From NCBI RefSeq assembly GCF_958295425.1, contig NC_081144.1, positions 284,001-348,000 of the forward strand: DNA of 64,000 bases, given 5' to 3'. Made by a program: the position numbers and the translations under genes. Source of the DNA: Solea solea (Eukaryota; Chordata; Actinopteri; Pleuronectiformes; Soleidae). The notes beneath the pieces were generated by a model. It saw only the letters and a program-made list of their open reading frames with translations, did no database searches and was not told the origin of the DNA. Shown here in pieces: positions 10,421 to 21,500 of the stretch (within the stretch, counting starts at the first letter, position 1; every line of letters begins with the position of its first letter).

Positions 10421-12779
10421 CAAACATATTTTATCCCCATATAGAGGACATATCCGATATTAAAAATCCCTCAGCTGCATTCCGATCACATACCCGGGTA
10501 TATACAGTAGAACAGTATTTCTGATTTTAGTTCTAAATGACTCACTCTCCCTTACCAGATTTCAACAATAAAATCTACATTTTTAGCTCATGGGGTTATG
10601 TGCACATGACAAATTCATGGGGACAGGTGGCTGTGACATGTGATTCACTTGTGTCACTTAGATTAATCTGAATAAAGAATTTCTGAAGACTGAAATCACA
10701 ACATATCACGTTTTGAACATACTAATGGAGGCGGCGGTGGATGAACAGCTCTTGTGGTCTGTTAAGTAAAATTACTGATTTTCTCTAGACTTTGGTGCGG
10801 TCTACAAACTTCAATTTCCAGCCAGAAAAGGCTGTCTAGTGGCGAGATAGTTTAGATAGATATTTTATTGTCCTCATTGGGATAATAATAATAATGATGT
10901 TGTTTTTTTATATGGCTGTTGGCAGCCATGTTATCAGTAAAGGCCAGTGTCCACGTCTCAGGTTGGTTCATGGAAATGGCTGCAGACACTTAGCAGCAAC
11001 GCATGGCAACGCCAGTGTTGATAATGTGTCAATAACTCTAACAACACTTCAAAAAACCTGAACTATCCCTTTTAGCAAATATAGTGTTAGTTCAATGAAA
11101 TCAGCAGTAAGTAGGTGCGGCAAAAATTAAAGACTGGTTCGTCGCTTAAGATTAGAAGGTGCAGGTTGATTATGTAAATATATAGCACCAGTACCTGTTG
11201 ATACGTGATAGTGTTGTCTATCTTTTATTGTAGTAAAGTTTGCTTCTTGTCCCAAATCTTGAATTTTGTGGTTTCTTCAGCAGTCCTCACACACAGTACG
11301 TCCTTTCATCGGCCAATTCTGCAATTTTTCCACTCATGTGGAATGTGGAAGCTGGAGTACATCATCCTTAATGTCTTTAATCTGTTTCCATAGCACTTAT
11401 TTACATTTTCCTTTTTATAAATTCATCAACTTTTCCACCTTCTTCAAGCCTAAAATCTTTTATTTGATATTTCTAGATTGTTTATTTTTTGCTGTTTTCA
11501 TTCAGGCATAATCATGTGCATACAAACAGGCAAAACAGGAAATCCAACGTTTAGCGTCAGATCTCATGCAAATAATGTAAAAATATTAACGTACATTAAG
11601 AGGGGGATCATTTGGATGGCTTGTGTTTTTTTTTCTTTTACCGTCATCAGTCCTCCTCCTCCCCCGTCTTCCCACACCCTCTGTCTCTTTCCCAACCATG
11701 TCAATAGACCGGAACAAGTCTCCACCAAGGACACATTCTTGTATCTAACCAATTCGTTCAGGTTTGCTGAAGTTAGTCCGCTCTGTCCTATTTCAGTTTC
11801 TCCACAAAAGCGTTCACTTTGCTGCCTACACAAACTTTGAGGCCTCAGGAGGAGCAAAGCAGCTCGGCTGCGATATATATAATGCCGTAAAACACTTGTT
11901 TGTGCGCTCCCACGTGAAGTTTTACCATTTTTCACGTCATAGAATGTCACTTGTTCCCTACATCTGAGTTTTAGTCGCAGAAGTAACTGCGAGGATTTGA
12001 GTATGTCAGCCTTCCAATTACTATTGTTTCCAGGCTTAGTCCAAGCATGGTGGTGGGGATGATGGTGATGGTGGGGGTGGGGGTTAATAAAGGGAGCAAA
12101 CAAACACAGCTGAAAAGTAAACAGTAGAAGGTATTGAAATGGCCCTCTGTGTCCTCTGACACAGTGATGCACTTGTCTTTGAGGAGGACTGAGAATATCT
12201 GAATAGAGTGGCGGCTGGAGTAGCTGGGAGAGTGAGATGTCGCAGTAACGTGATTGTGGTTGGGAGAAATTCTGGTTACATAAGGGAAAACATACTGTTA
12301 TAACTTCCTGGTGTCAAATTAAATGTTTGCGTACATGCATTACCGCCATATGTTGACACTTCGTTGGCCCCTAAATCATGCATCAACATTGACACTATGT
12401 GAGTCCCAAGCAAAACCAGAATAGAATCAAATTGAAATAAACCAAGGAGAAGCAATTTAACCCCGTCTGGTTAAAAAAGGTCTGTAACATCTGAATTTCT
12501 TGAACGATTTCAATAAGTTCATATATTTAAGGGTATGTGATATAATGTAATTTTGATGGATAGGCTGTTATCACTGCTAACGTCTTAATACTAAAGTAAA
12601 TAACTAATTGTCATCAGGAATTGTAAAAAAACTTCTGTTTCTAACAATAACAACTAACATTATGAGAAAAACTGAACAAATTCATTATTATTTACACTTG
12701 TACTGACTAACTATTTATTACTCATAATTTTCTTAACTTATCAACTCATACAGTGAATACTGTACTTGTAATGGTACAC

Positions 12780-12910
12780 TCCTCTTCTACTCTATTGGCC
12801 TACACACTGCAAAACTGCAATATTTGTATGATTACCTATTGTTGAGCTGCTGTAACGCCGTTTTCTCTCCACTGTGAGATAAATAATAGCTATCTTATCT
12901 TATCTTATAT
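12780..12910 (+). mobile_element. LINE 3'-end-like fragment with TTATC tail
   Basis: GCTGCTGTAACGCCG, then CTCTCCACTGTGAGATAAAT, ends in a short (TTATC)n tail near 12890-12906. This order is typical of the 3' end of common teleost non-LTR retrotransposons. Only the tail end is present and no ORF was found. Confidence 0.5.
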
Positions 12911-13926
12911 TTTACTGTTAATTCACTTAATTCCGGACAATATCTAGTTTTACCATGACAAGTTAACAAGTCATTTTAAAATGTATTTACCCTTTCACTG
13001 CCAAAATGTTGTGAGACACAACATTTGTGTCATACTTGAAAGACACATTTATATCATTGGGAAAAAAGTGAATATTAAACACAATTATCGTCTGTTATTG
13101 CCTGGAAATTGCCAATATGGCGTCACCACTGTCAACTTTTCACCTCAATTGGCTGGAATCTGTATATATACAGTATGTCCAGGGCTGCAACGATTGGCCA
13201 ATTACTAAATTATCATGTCATGTCAGCAATTGTTTTTAAGATCTGTCTGAATTTTGTGTTCCTGCCATCCTCATCACTTTTTCTCTTCCTCTTTCAAAGA
13301 AAGGAATGTTTATACATGTCTTGTGATGATGACATGGAGTTTTCACAGTGTGGTGAAGAAGGTAGCTGATGAATCAGTGACACTTAAATCCTTATCGCTT
13401 TTTCCATTATAAAGTAGATAAGTCTTATCTTTTTTTGTCTTTAGTATTTTATGGATTGATCATTCTGATTCACTGGGTTGTATTTATAACAACATTTAGT
13501 ACCCCTATTTATTATCGTTAATTCACTTGTCAACTTAGTTTGCTCTTGTGTTGTCTAAAATAGGTTTTATTTTTACTGTGGAAAGACATTTAAAGTGAAT
13601 TTGTAATGTGCATTTTTGTCACAGACACATAGGGTTGGGTTTCAAGTGAAACAGATACATGGAAATTGATGTTTAAAAGAAGAAGAAGTAGAGCATTGAA
13701 CTCAAACTGAGTAGAGGCAGCTGCTTTTTACACAATGAGTATATAACTTTAATGAATCACACTAAGAGACACATCTGAGTTTTCTTAGGATTGTTGGTAC
13801 ATCCACACTTCCACATTTTCATGGAATAACATCTGCTACAGATGTGATTTCATATTCTGAAAATGGTGTTTAAAAAAAACCAACCAACGATCTACGTCAC
13901 ACACGTTATTAGCTTTAGTTCCTCAG

Positions 13927-14275
13927 GCTCCAGTGGCCTAATGGCTACGACACTGGCCTCCTAAGCCAAGGATTGTTGGTTCAAGTCCCATCTTTGGTGG
14001 TTTGAAGCATGTGTGCCCCAGTGAGACTATTGTCTTTTTTATTGGGCAGCCCCCCCCCCCAGTCAAGCAGAAGGGAATTGTGCTTGTAACTAGAGGATCT
14101 GGTCAAGGGCGGCGGTGCCCCTGAGCCAGGTACACAACCCCCCTTGCTCTCCGGCCGTAGATAAGTACTGCCCACTGCTCCTGTGCCTGGTTAGTGCTCA
14201 AAAATGATGGGGTAAATGCAGGGGTCAAATTCACTATCACTAACTGGTCTGTGTGCTGTTAAAACTAATTAAAAT
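13927..14275 (+). mobile_element. tRNA-Arg(CCU)-derived SINE
   Basis: The head (13927-14000) reads like tRNA-Arg with a CCT anticodon. It has box A TGGCCTAATGG (13934-13944), an anticodon arm CTGGCCTCCTAAGCCA and box B GGTTCAAGTCC. The acceptor stem no longer pairs well, so it is a SINE head and not a working tRNA gene. A unique body with a C run near 14051 and a tail (GGTAAATGCAGGGGTC, about 14210) follow, ending in AT-rich sequence. Confidence 0.8.
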
Positions 14276-14374
14276 GTAAAATTAAGGAGGATGGATTTCT
14301 GTTATGACACTTACTGTGAGGTGAAACTGAAAGTTAGTATTCATGGAGCTTCTTGTTCATAGCTAATAGTCAAG

Positions 14375-14571
14375 TCATTTACATTTGCATTTGCACAATG
14401 TACATTTGCACATGTACATGCAGTTGAAGATTTTGAGGAACAAATCTGTATAACTGTGCCATTGTTTTAAAACTACTCTGTTTTTGACCACACAAACAAA
14501 AATGGAGTGAGCAGTATATGTTCCTCAAAATCTTCAACTGCATGTACATTGTGCAAATGCAAATGTAAATG
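14375..14571. repeat. Long inverted repeat (palindromic element)
   Basis: The left arm, about 14378-14441, ends CAGTTGAAGATTTTGAGGAA. The right arm, 14520-14571, begins with its complement, TTCCTCAAAATCTTCAACTG. The arms match almost perfectly except for about 14 extra bases in the left arm (ATTTGCACATGTAC, itself a partial copy of its neighbour). The loop is about 78 bases. It may be a foldback DNA element; no transposase is present. Confidence 0.85.
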
Positions 14572-15454
14572 TACAACATACAGTATATGGTTTTTACTAG
14601 CTGTTTTTATTTTGTACTATGGGAGTAATGCCTGAGTGACTGTTGTCTTCAATATCCTCTTCCTGCGTCAAGCTTGTTCTTGTTTTGTTTGCTGTGATGA
14701 TGAGTCTAGTTTTGGTTGGCACTTCTCTGCACTGAGAGCCATTGACTCTGCTGTCTCCTGTCTGGAAAACTCCACCCATGTTTACTTGTGTACAGGTACA
14801 GGTTGAACCACTTCTGCATTTAATTATATCAAGTTTCAACAACTCACAGCCCAGCAACAGGGAGGAAGTACAGTTGCATAACATCCTTATCCTCCGTCCA
14901 CAGGTTTGCTGCAACGTTCAGTCATTGCACACATTCAGCCCAAGTGCTTTCAATGTGGGGGCTAAATAGCAACTTGTAAGAAAGAAAAGAATATATAAAA
15001 ATATAGGCAAGAACTGACTTAAAACACCAAAGCAAAGCATTAAAAAAACAGTAAACGTACACACAGAATGTGAATGAGTAAAGAGTCGTACTGAAAGTGT
15101 GGTGCCAGGGTGAACTGATGTATTGTGCCCCTTGTGTTCTCACTGTACTTTACACATACTGACATTGGCAATGCATGCACTCATCTATGAGCTGATGTGT
15201 TATGGCATTTTGTAAAAATTTGCTGCCAATGCTAAATGCTTTTTTTGTTTTGTTTTTTAGGCTATTTGAGCATTAGGTGATCAGCATGTTTGTCACACTG
15301 TATGTAGTCATAGCTGTGCATAAGGTTGGGCAGTAGTCAAGCAGAAGAGAAAGAAAATAAATTATACTTTAATTAGTTAGGAATGTTGAGTCAGCATATT
15401 CACATATATTCCAGTTAATGTCCATTGTTGGTTCCACCTAACCACTGCTATTCT

Positions 15455-15610
15455 AATCTAGGGACTACTGCAACTAAAGATTATTTTCAAAACTGATTCA
15501 TCTGTTAATTATTTTCTCTGTTAATCCAAGTTGCATGAAAATTGGTGCCACAAAGCGAAATCTATTCAGTTTATTGTCATTGAGGAGCAAAATAACCCGA
15601 ACGTAGACTC
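15455..15610 (+). mobile_element. Fragment of a common fish repeat ('ACTGCAACTAAAGATTATTT' type)
   Basis: It begins near CTACTGCAACTAAAG, runs through AATTATTTTCTCTGTTAATC and reaches TTCAGTTTATTGTCATTGAG. These are consecutive pieces of a widespread teleost non-autonomous repeat whose middle part also occurs at 22300-22535. A short end (AGGGCTGCAACGATTGGCC) is also seen near 13180. Confidence 0.6.
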
Positions 15611-15898
15611 TGAGTCTTTCATGTGAGAGCCTGTTTGTGCTTATTTATTCTCTTGGACTCAAATATTATCCGACAAAAGCACCTTCAGCATTCTCCTGTA
15701 TTTGATTCTCGGTAGTAAAACATCTTTGGATGCTGTGTTAATGTAAAATGCAGCCTAATGGAGTCTAAAGTTAATGGATGACAGTGGGGTAACATGAGTA
15801 TATCCTGCTGAGTGGTCTGCTGCTGAGGCAGATCTGACTGGGCTGTCGAAGCTCTCTGAAGGTCCTCCACTCACTGTTGTTTGTCTTCTCTCTTTAGG

Positions 15899-15949
15899 AT
15901 GTCTCTGTATCCTTCTCTCGAGGACCTAAAGGTCGACAAGGTCATCAGG
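15899..15949 (+). CDS. sdcbp2: sdcbp2 first coding exon
   Basis: The acceptor TCTCTTTAG ends at 15897, one base before the ATG. The donor is GTAAGT at 15950. It encodes [17 protein letters not shown], the canonical syntenin N terminus with the first LYPxL motif, and leaves in phase 0. If spliced from 9458, the start has A at -3. Confidence 0.93.
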
Positions 15950-18529
15950 GTAAGTTTTTGTTGCCACTTCTTTAATAGCTGCTTTTTACATGTGTTGTAT
16001 AATGTCTCACGTGTGTAGCTGGAGCTTTAATAAAAATGTAAGTTGATGTATAATGTGAGAGAGTGTGACACATCTACTGTCATGTTATCAAAAGTGCTTT
16101 TTAAGAGGTCGACTGCTTTAAATGTTCCTCATGCAGCTATGGGCGACTACTACTACTAAGTACTACTAAGTGTAAGCTAGTTACATTCATAGTAAAATAC
16201 CACCAACAAACACGTTTTCTTATCATTTCGCACTAGCCCAACGTCCTCACTCAGTTTTGTCCTAACCTTTCTGTCGTTGCCTGGAAAATACAGCGCGTTA
16301 GGGTCAAAATACGGTAAAGGAGGCACCATTATAAATAAACTATGAACCACTTGTTGTCACCTTTTCCTCGCTCCCTACCTCAACCCTCTCTGTCACACAG
16401 TGAGTGAGACTTTGCCTGTTTTATTTTTTACTTAAGGCGTGAAGTGCAGCACAGTGCAGCCATACATGTAGACAAATACATTTTGTAAGCGGGGGCTTTT
16501 TTTGTTCAAGGTGTTCAAGACATTTGTTTGTCTCTTAAATTATTAAGAAAGGTTTTTCCTCTGCCCAACAAATAAATTGTGAATAATATTTCAGTTTATT
16601 TTGTCTATTTATTTAACCTCTTCCTACACCCGTGGCCGGGATGTGGAAAAAGTAACATCAGCAGCCAGAACAGTCAGACCTCCTGATAATTGTAGTGCTG
16701 TAATAACATATGAATAAAGCCGAAAAATATGTAAATTAAAGGTTTCCTAAGTTTACAGCTTTCTTAACCGCGCATCACTAGCACAAATGAAACGGTTTAA
16801 AATGTGGGTTACGCTTAAGTTCATATATAATTCAATTTCAATTCAATTTTATTTGTATAGCGCCAAATCACAGCATAGACGACATAATGGAGAGAGCACA
16901 ACAACAATTCACACAATGAGCAAACACTCGGCACTCCATTAGATTTTTTGAAACTTTTTCTGACAGAAATTGTTAATAGCACCTCTTATTCAGTGATGAT
17001 AGTAGAGCTATGCTTGACAAGAATCCTCAGTCATGAAGTAAATACAAAACATTTATATTTGTCTCAAGGGCTCAAAAACTCTGAAAAAGAACAGAAAACA
17101 GTAACAGGTGTTATGTGTTTAAAACTAAAAACTGGAAGTGTGGATAGATCCAATAACATGTAAAAACTTCTTACTCATCTGTATTGTATTGATGACAACT
17201 GCCCATCCTCCACTGACTGCTGCATGTACGTGTAGGCCCAGGCCCAGATTGCCCAGGCGCCCACCGCCATGCCAGCCATCACCGAGGGAACCTACCAGCC
17301 TCAGGCTGCTATTGCTGGGATGTCAGGATCAAGTGAGTGTCATCTATACTGCACTGTGAGAGGAACATCTTATTCCTCCATTACTTACACTCTGGGAAAA
17401 CCTGCTCTCTAACTTTTTGCAGAAATACCTTCACAGAACCGCTCACTTATTCCCCTCTGTGTTTGTGACTTTTCATTTCTGTCTCTCTCTCTCTCTCTTT
17501 GTATTTAAGCGCATAGGCTTCATGTTTGTGTGAAAGTCTTTAAACGAGGCACTGAATTAGGCTCCAAGCAAAGAATAAGAATGGGTAAAAGATGAGCAGG
17601 GTGCCCATTAGAGTTTGGAGAAGACAACTTTTCTTCTTCTTTTTCACTCTCCGACTCGTTCTGTTTCTCTTTTCTCTGCTTGGATTCAGAGTCTTTTGGG
17701 CTTTTGTTTTTACCTCAGCAGTCCAGGCCATAAGTTACTATGGAGACCAGCTCTGGCAGTCTCTGCAGGGATAGGGCATGATGAGACAGAGAGGAGGAGG
17801 AGGAGGAGGAGGAGTTGTTGATTAAAAAGGAGGGAGGCATGGTAAGAGGAGTACATTTTCCTGTTGGTGAGGAGATTAAGCGAGAGGGAGGTGAGAGGAG
17901 ACGACCTGGTTGACATCAGTGCCGGACCACAGCCCTCTACCATCCTCCAATGAACATCCCCCCCCCACTACCATCCCTTCATCCTAGAAATTCACAGCTC
18001 AGACTGTTGCTAATTGTAGTTCCCTGACAGTGGAACAAGCTGCCACATGTTTGTCAGAGCAGTTGCCTCCTTCTCTGTCTGCTAGAGCTTCACCTAGACT
18101 CGTATGTTTTGAGAACTTGTGCTGCATATTTAAATGTGTCAAAAAACTTTGTTTTCAATTTGGGTGACAGACATGTTCATAAAGGTTCCGTATTTAAGAC
18201 ATACATTGTATTAAGTCATACAATGACTATGAGATAAAGGGGACATGTTTAATCAATATACTGACTCTTGTTAATGTTTTGGTTTGTTGCACCATCGACC
18301 ACCCAATAACACAGCTTCTAGTACCTGAACCTCAGAGGTTCTCTAGCAAACATGACTAACTAAAAAGGCCTCATTACTCCTCTGAAAATCATCATGAACA
18401 GAGGAGAAGAAAGACGAGGGTCTGTATCTGAGATGAGTTCAAATGTAGCCGGGCCAAAAGTGGAGAGGAAGATGAAGAAATATGCTCATTTTCTCTTGGT
18501 GTTTGAGCTTCAGCCAAGGTTCTCTAAAC

Positions 18530-18567
<38 letters not shown>

Positions 18568-21500
18568 TCTCATATACTTTGTCGGTGGATGTTTAACATA
18601 TATAATGTTTTTACAGTCTGTCGTTGTCACTTGCCTGGCCAAAAAAAAGTCGCCACCTAAAAAAAAGGGTATCATGGTTGGAGCGCCTTTAGCTTTGATT
18701 ACGGCACTCAGTCACTGTGGCATTGTTTCCATAAGCTACTGCAATGTCACTAGATTTATATCCGTCCAGTGTTGCATTCACATCCCAAAGATTCTCGATG
18801 GGGTTAAGGTCTGGACTCTGTGGTGGCTAATCCATGAAAATGATGTCTCATGCTCCCTGAACCACTCTTTTCACAATTTGAGCCTGATGAATCCTGGCAT
18901 TGTCATCTTGGAATATGCCCATGTCATCAGGGAAGAAAAAAATGCATTGATGGAATAATCTGGTCATTCATTATATTCAGGTAGTCAGCTGACCTCATTC
19001 TTTGGGCACATAATGTTGCTGAACCTAGACCTGACCAACTGCAGCAACCCCTTACCTATTTGCTTCGTTAAATCCAGGTGGCGACTTTGTTTTTGACCAG
19101 GCACAGGTGTATATTCCCCTCTCTTCTTATGATATTTTCTGCTGATGGAGCAGACTCACTTTCACTTACAATCTCCATCTGTTACGGTCATTTGAAAATG
19201 AATGAAATAGCTTCAGTGATTATAAAAAAAAAACAAGACAGATGGAGGAACAGTTATGAGTCTTTATGTGTATGTGCATGAACACATGTTACACACACAC
19301 ACACACACATGTGTATATACTGTATATATATATATATATATATCAGGATTCTGAGATGGCTGCCACTCGGGTCAGTCATCCAAACACTCTGCTACATTTA
19401 CTGTTTATTGCAGTTGTGTCTTATTTGTTTCTTTAACTTGAAATAAAGAAACACACATTCATTTTTTGTTTTTTATATAATTTCATTTTTGTATTAGGGC
19501 CTAGTGTAGGAGTAGTGCATGATGACTCATGATCTCCCTCATTTTCAGTTCTTTCTTTTTTTCCTTCTGATCATGTGGGCTGTGTTCATGTTTGGTTAAA
19601 GTGACTCAATCCATGTTCACTCGAGACTGGACTTAATGTGGACAAATAAATGCACGGTCACTGTTGTCGAAACAAGGAAAATCACAGAATAATGAGTCAA
19701 TAAAATGGTTGACCCACATCTGATTACAGGAGAATAATTACAAAAGGCTTACCTAATGAATAATTATACATATGATCACCATCATTTGTACATTTGTATT
19801 ACCATGTACACTAATGCTTAACAAGTTCTCTCTTTCTCCTCCCCCTTCTCTGACCATCTGTCTTCCATTTCCATTTCTCTACATCTGCTCCCCACAACAA
19901 ATGTCTTCCCTTGGCTCACTTCCTTTTCTACCCAAATCTCCGTTTGTCCCAGGCTTGTACCCAAATCTGGAGGAGCTGGGCAGCTACATGGGCCTGGCCC
20001 TCAACAGTGATGAAGTCCAGAGGAACCTGGCCCTGGTGCCCGTGGCTGAAAATGTAAGGATTTTCCTACAGATTTTATAAACGTTGGACAGTTTATTTTG
20101 CTCGATGCTCGCAGATTTGTTTCTTACTTTACGTTCTCTGGTGTAGAACCAGAAATATTTGCCACATTCTGCTTTTGTTAGATTTAATGTCAGGATTTGG
20201 TGCTTAGGAGGACACTCTGGCCTGTTTTTGTCCTGGACTGTTGACACACACACCAACACAACATCACTGTTGTCTTCTCTTAATGAGCAAAGAGACTATA
20301 ATGTGGACCAAGCTGCGCTTATTGCACCGCCTGCTGGACGACTCGGTGATTACTTCACATTGTTTAAAGCAGGTGTGAAGTAACGACAGGTTTGAACTGA
20401 CATCTGAAGGAGTGACAGCTGTAATAATGATGACCACAAATATATTGTATATAACCATAATGCTCTGCATGTGTCCTCTGCCTCCAAATGGACAGAAAAT
20501 AAATGAGTTTAGACTGAATGAGGCTTGATCTGTAGATGTATGAAAACACAATGTTCAGTGCTTGGTTTGTGGAGAGCCACAGTTGTGACTCACCACAGGC
20601 CTGGAGCTGTGTGTGGGAGGGTGTGAGCTCTTCACTCCCCTGCACTTCTGTGTGTGTGTGCGTGTGCGTGTGCGTGTGCGTGTGCGCATCCTGCAGATGT
20701 CAAGGCTCTTGCAGGACCTGAGCTTGTCAGCTGATATTCAACCATCCGTGCTTGCAGCTTTTTACACTCATCAGTCAGTGTATTAGGTACACCATGTTAG
20801 TACGGGGTTTGACCCATTAGAACGGCCTTCATTTTTTGTGGCATCGATTCAACAAGGTACTTGAAACATTCCTCAGAGTTTTCGTTCCATGTATGTCGGC
20901 TGCTCATCCGCGATGCAATTCTCCTCGCCCACCACATCCCAAAGGTGCTTTGTCCATTGGATTGAGATCTGGTGACTGTGTGGAGACCATTTCAGTACAG
21001 TGGACTCTTTGTCATGTTCAAAAAACAAGCTTGAGCTGATTGCAGATTTGTAAAATGACATGCTTTCCTGCTGGAAGTAGTTCCAGGAGATTATGCTGCT
21101 CAGGGGCTGAAAATATGCCAAGAAAACCCCCCCCACACCATTAGACCACTGCCACCAGTCAGAACTGACAGGGTGGATCCATGCTTTCATGTGATACTGA
21201 GAAAATAATGATAGAAAACGTTCTTGTCCCCACAGGGAAACTATTTTTAACTTGTTATGTCATGTCATGACGTGTCAATAACAATAAAACACAAGTTAAA
21301 CTACAGCCATTCAGCATACAGTATAGAGAACAATATCTGAAAGGACTTCAAATAAGTTTTCAGTCAATCTAAATAACATTTGATTTTCAGCAGGTCAGCA
21401 GTTCATTCAGGGGATTTAATCCCTTGTGGTACAAATGTTCCCTTTTCTTAACAAGTCTGGATAATGGTAACTATGGCCTGAAGGCAGTGACTCAAAAGAA

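Larger units (their letters stand above)
9459..15897 (+). other. sdcbp2 intron 1 (inferred)
   Basis: About 6.4 kb without a supported exon. It holds SINEs at about 10245-10420 (-) and 13927-14275 (+), a LINE-tail-like fragment near 12835-12910, a palindromic element at 14375-14571, and fragments of the 'GGGCTGCAAC' repeat near 13180 and 15460-15610. A 202-codon frame on the minus strand (11564-12172) looks like chance. Confidence 0.6.
17333..19952 (+). other. sdcbp2 intron 3
   Basis: A 2.6-kb intron with a GGA tract (17794-17814), a CT tract (18531-18564), a Tc1-family relic (18632-19103), and CA/TA tracts (19289-19344). No exon was seen. Confidence 0.85.

Noticed and set aside
11564..12172. 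202-codon open frame on the minus strand
   Set aside because: No recognisable domain, a His-rich low-complexity patch from a GGTGAT-type repeat, and it lies inside an sdcbp2 intron. It is probably chance.
13927..14000. Functional tRNA-Arg gene
   Set aside because: Boxes A and B and the anticodon arm are readable, but the acceptor stem does not pair and the sequence continues into a SINE body and tail.
18482..18958. 158-codon + strand frame in sdcbp2 intron 3
   Set aside because: It runs through a CT microsatellite and antisense across the Tc1 relic, so it is not a gene.
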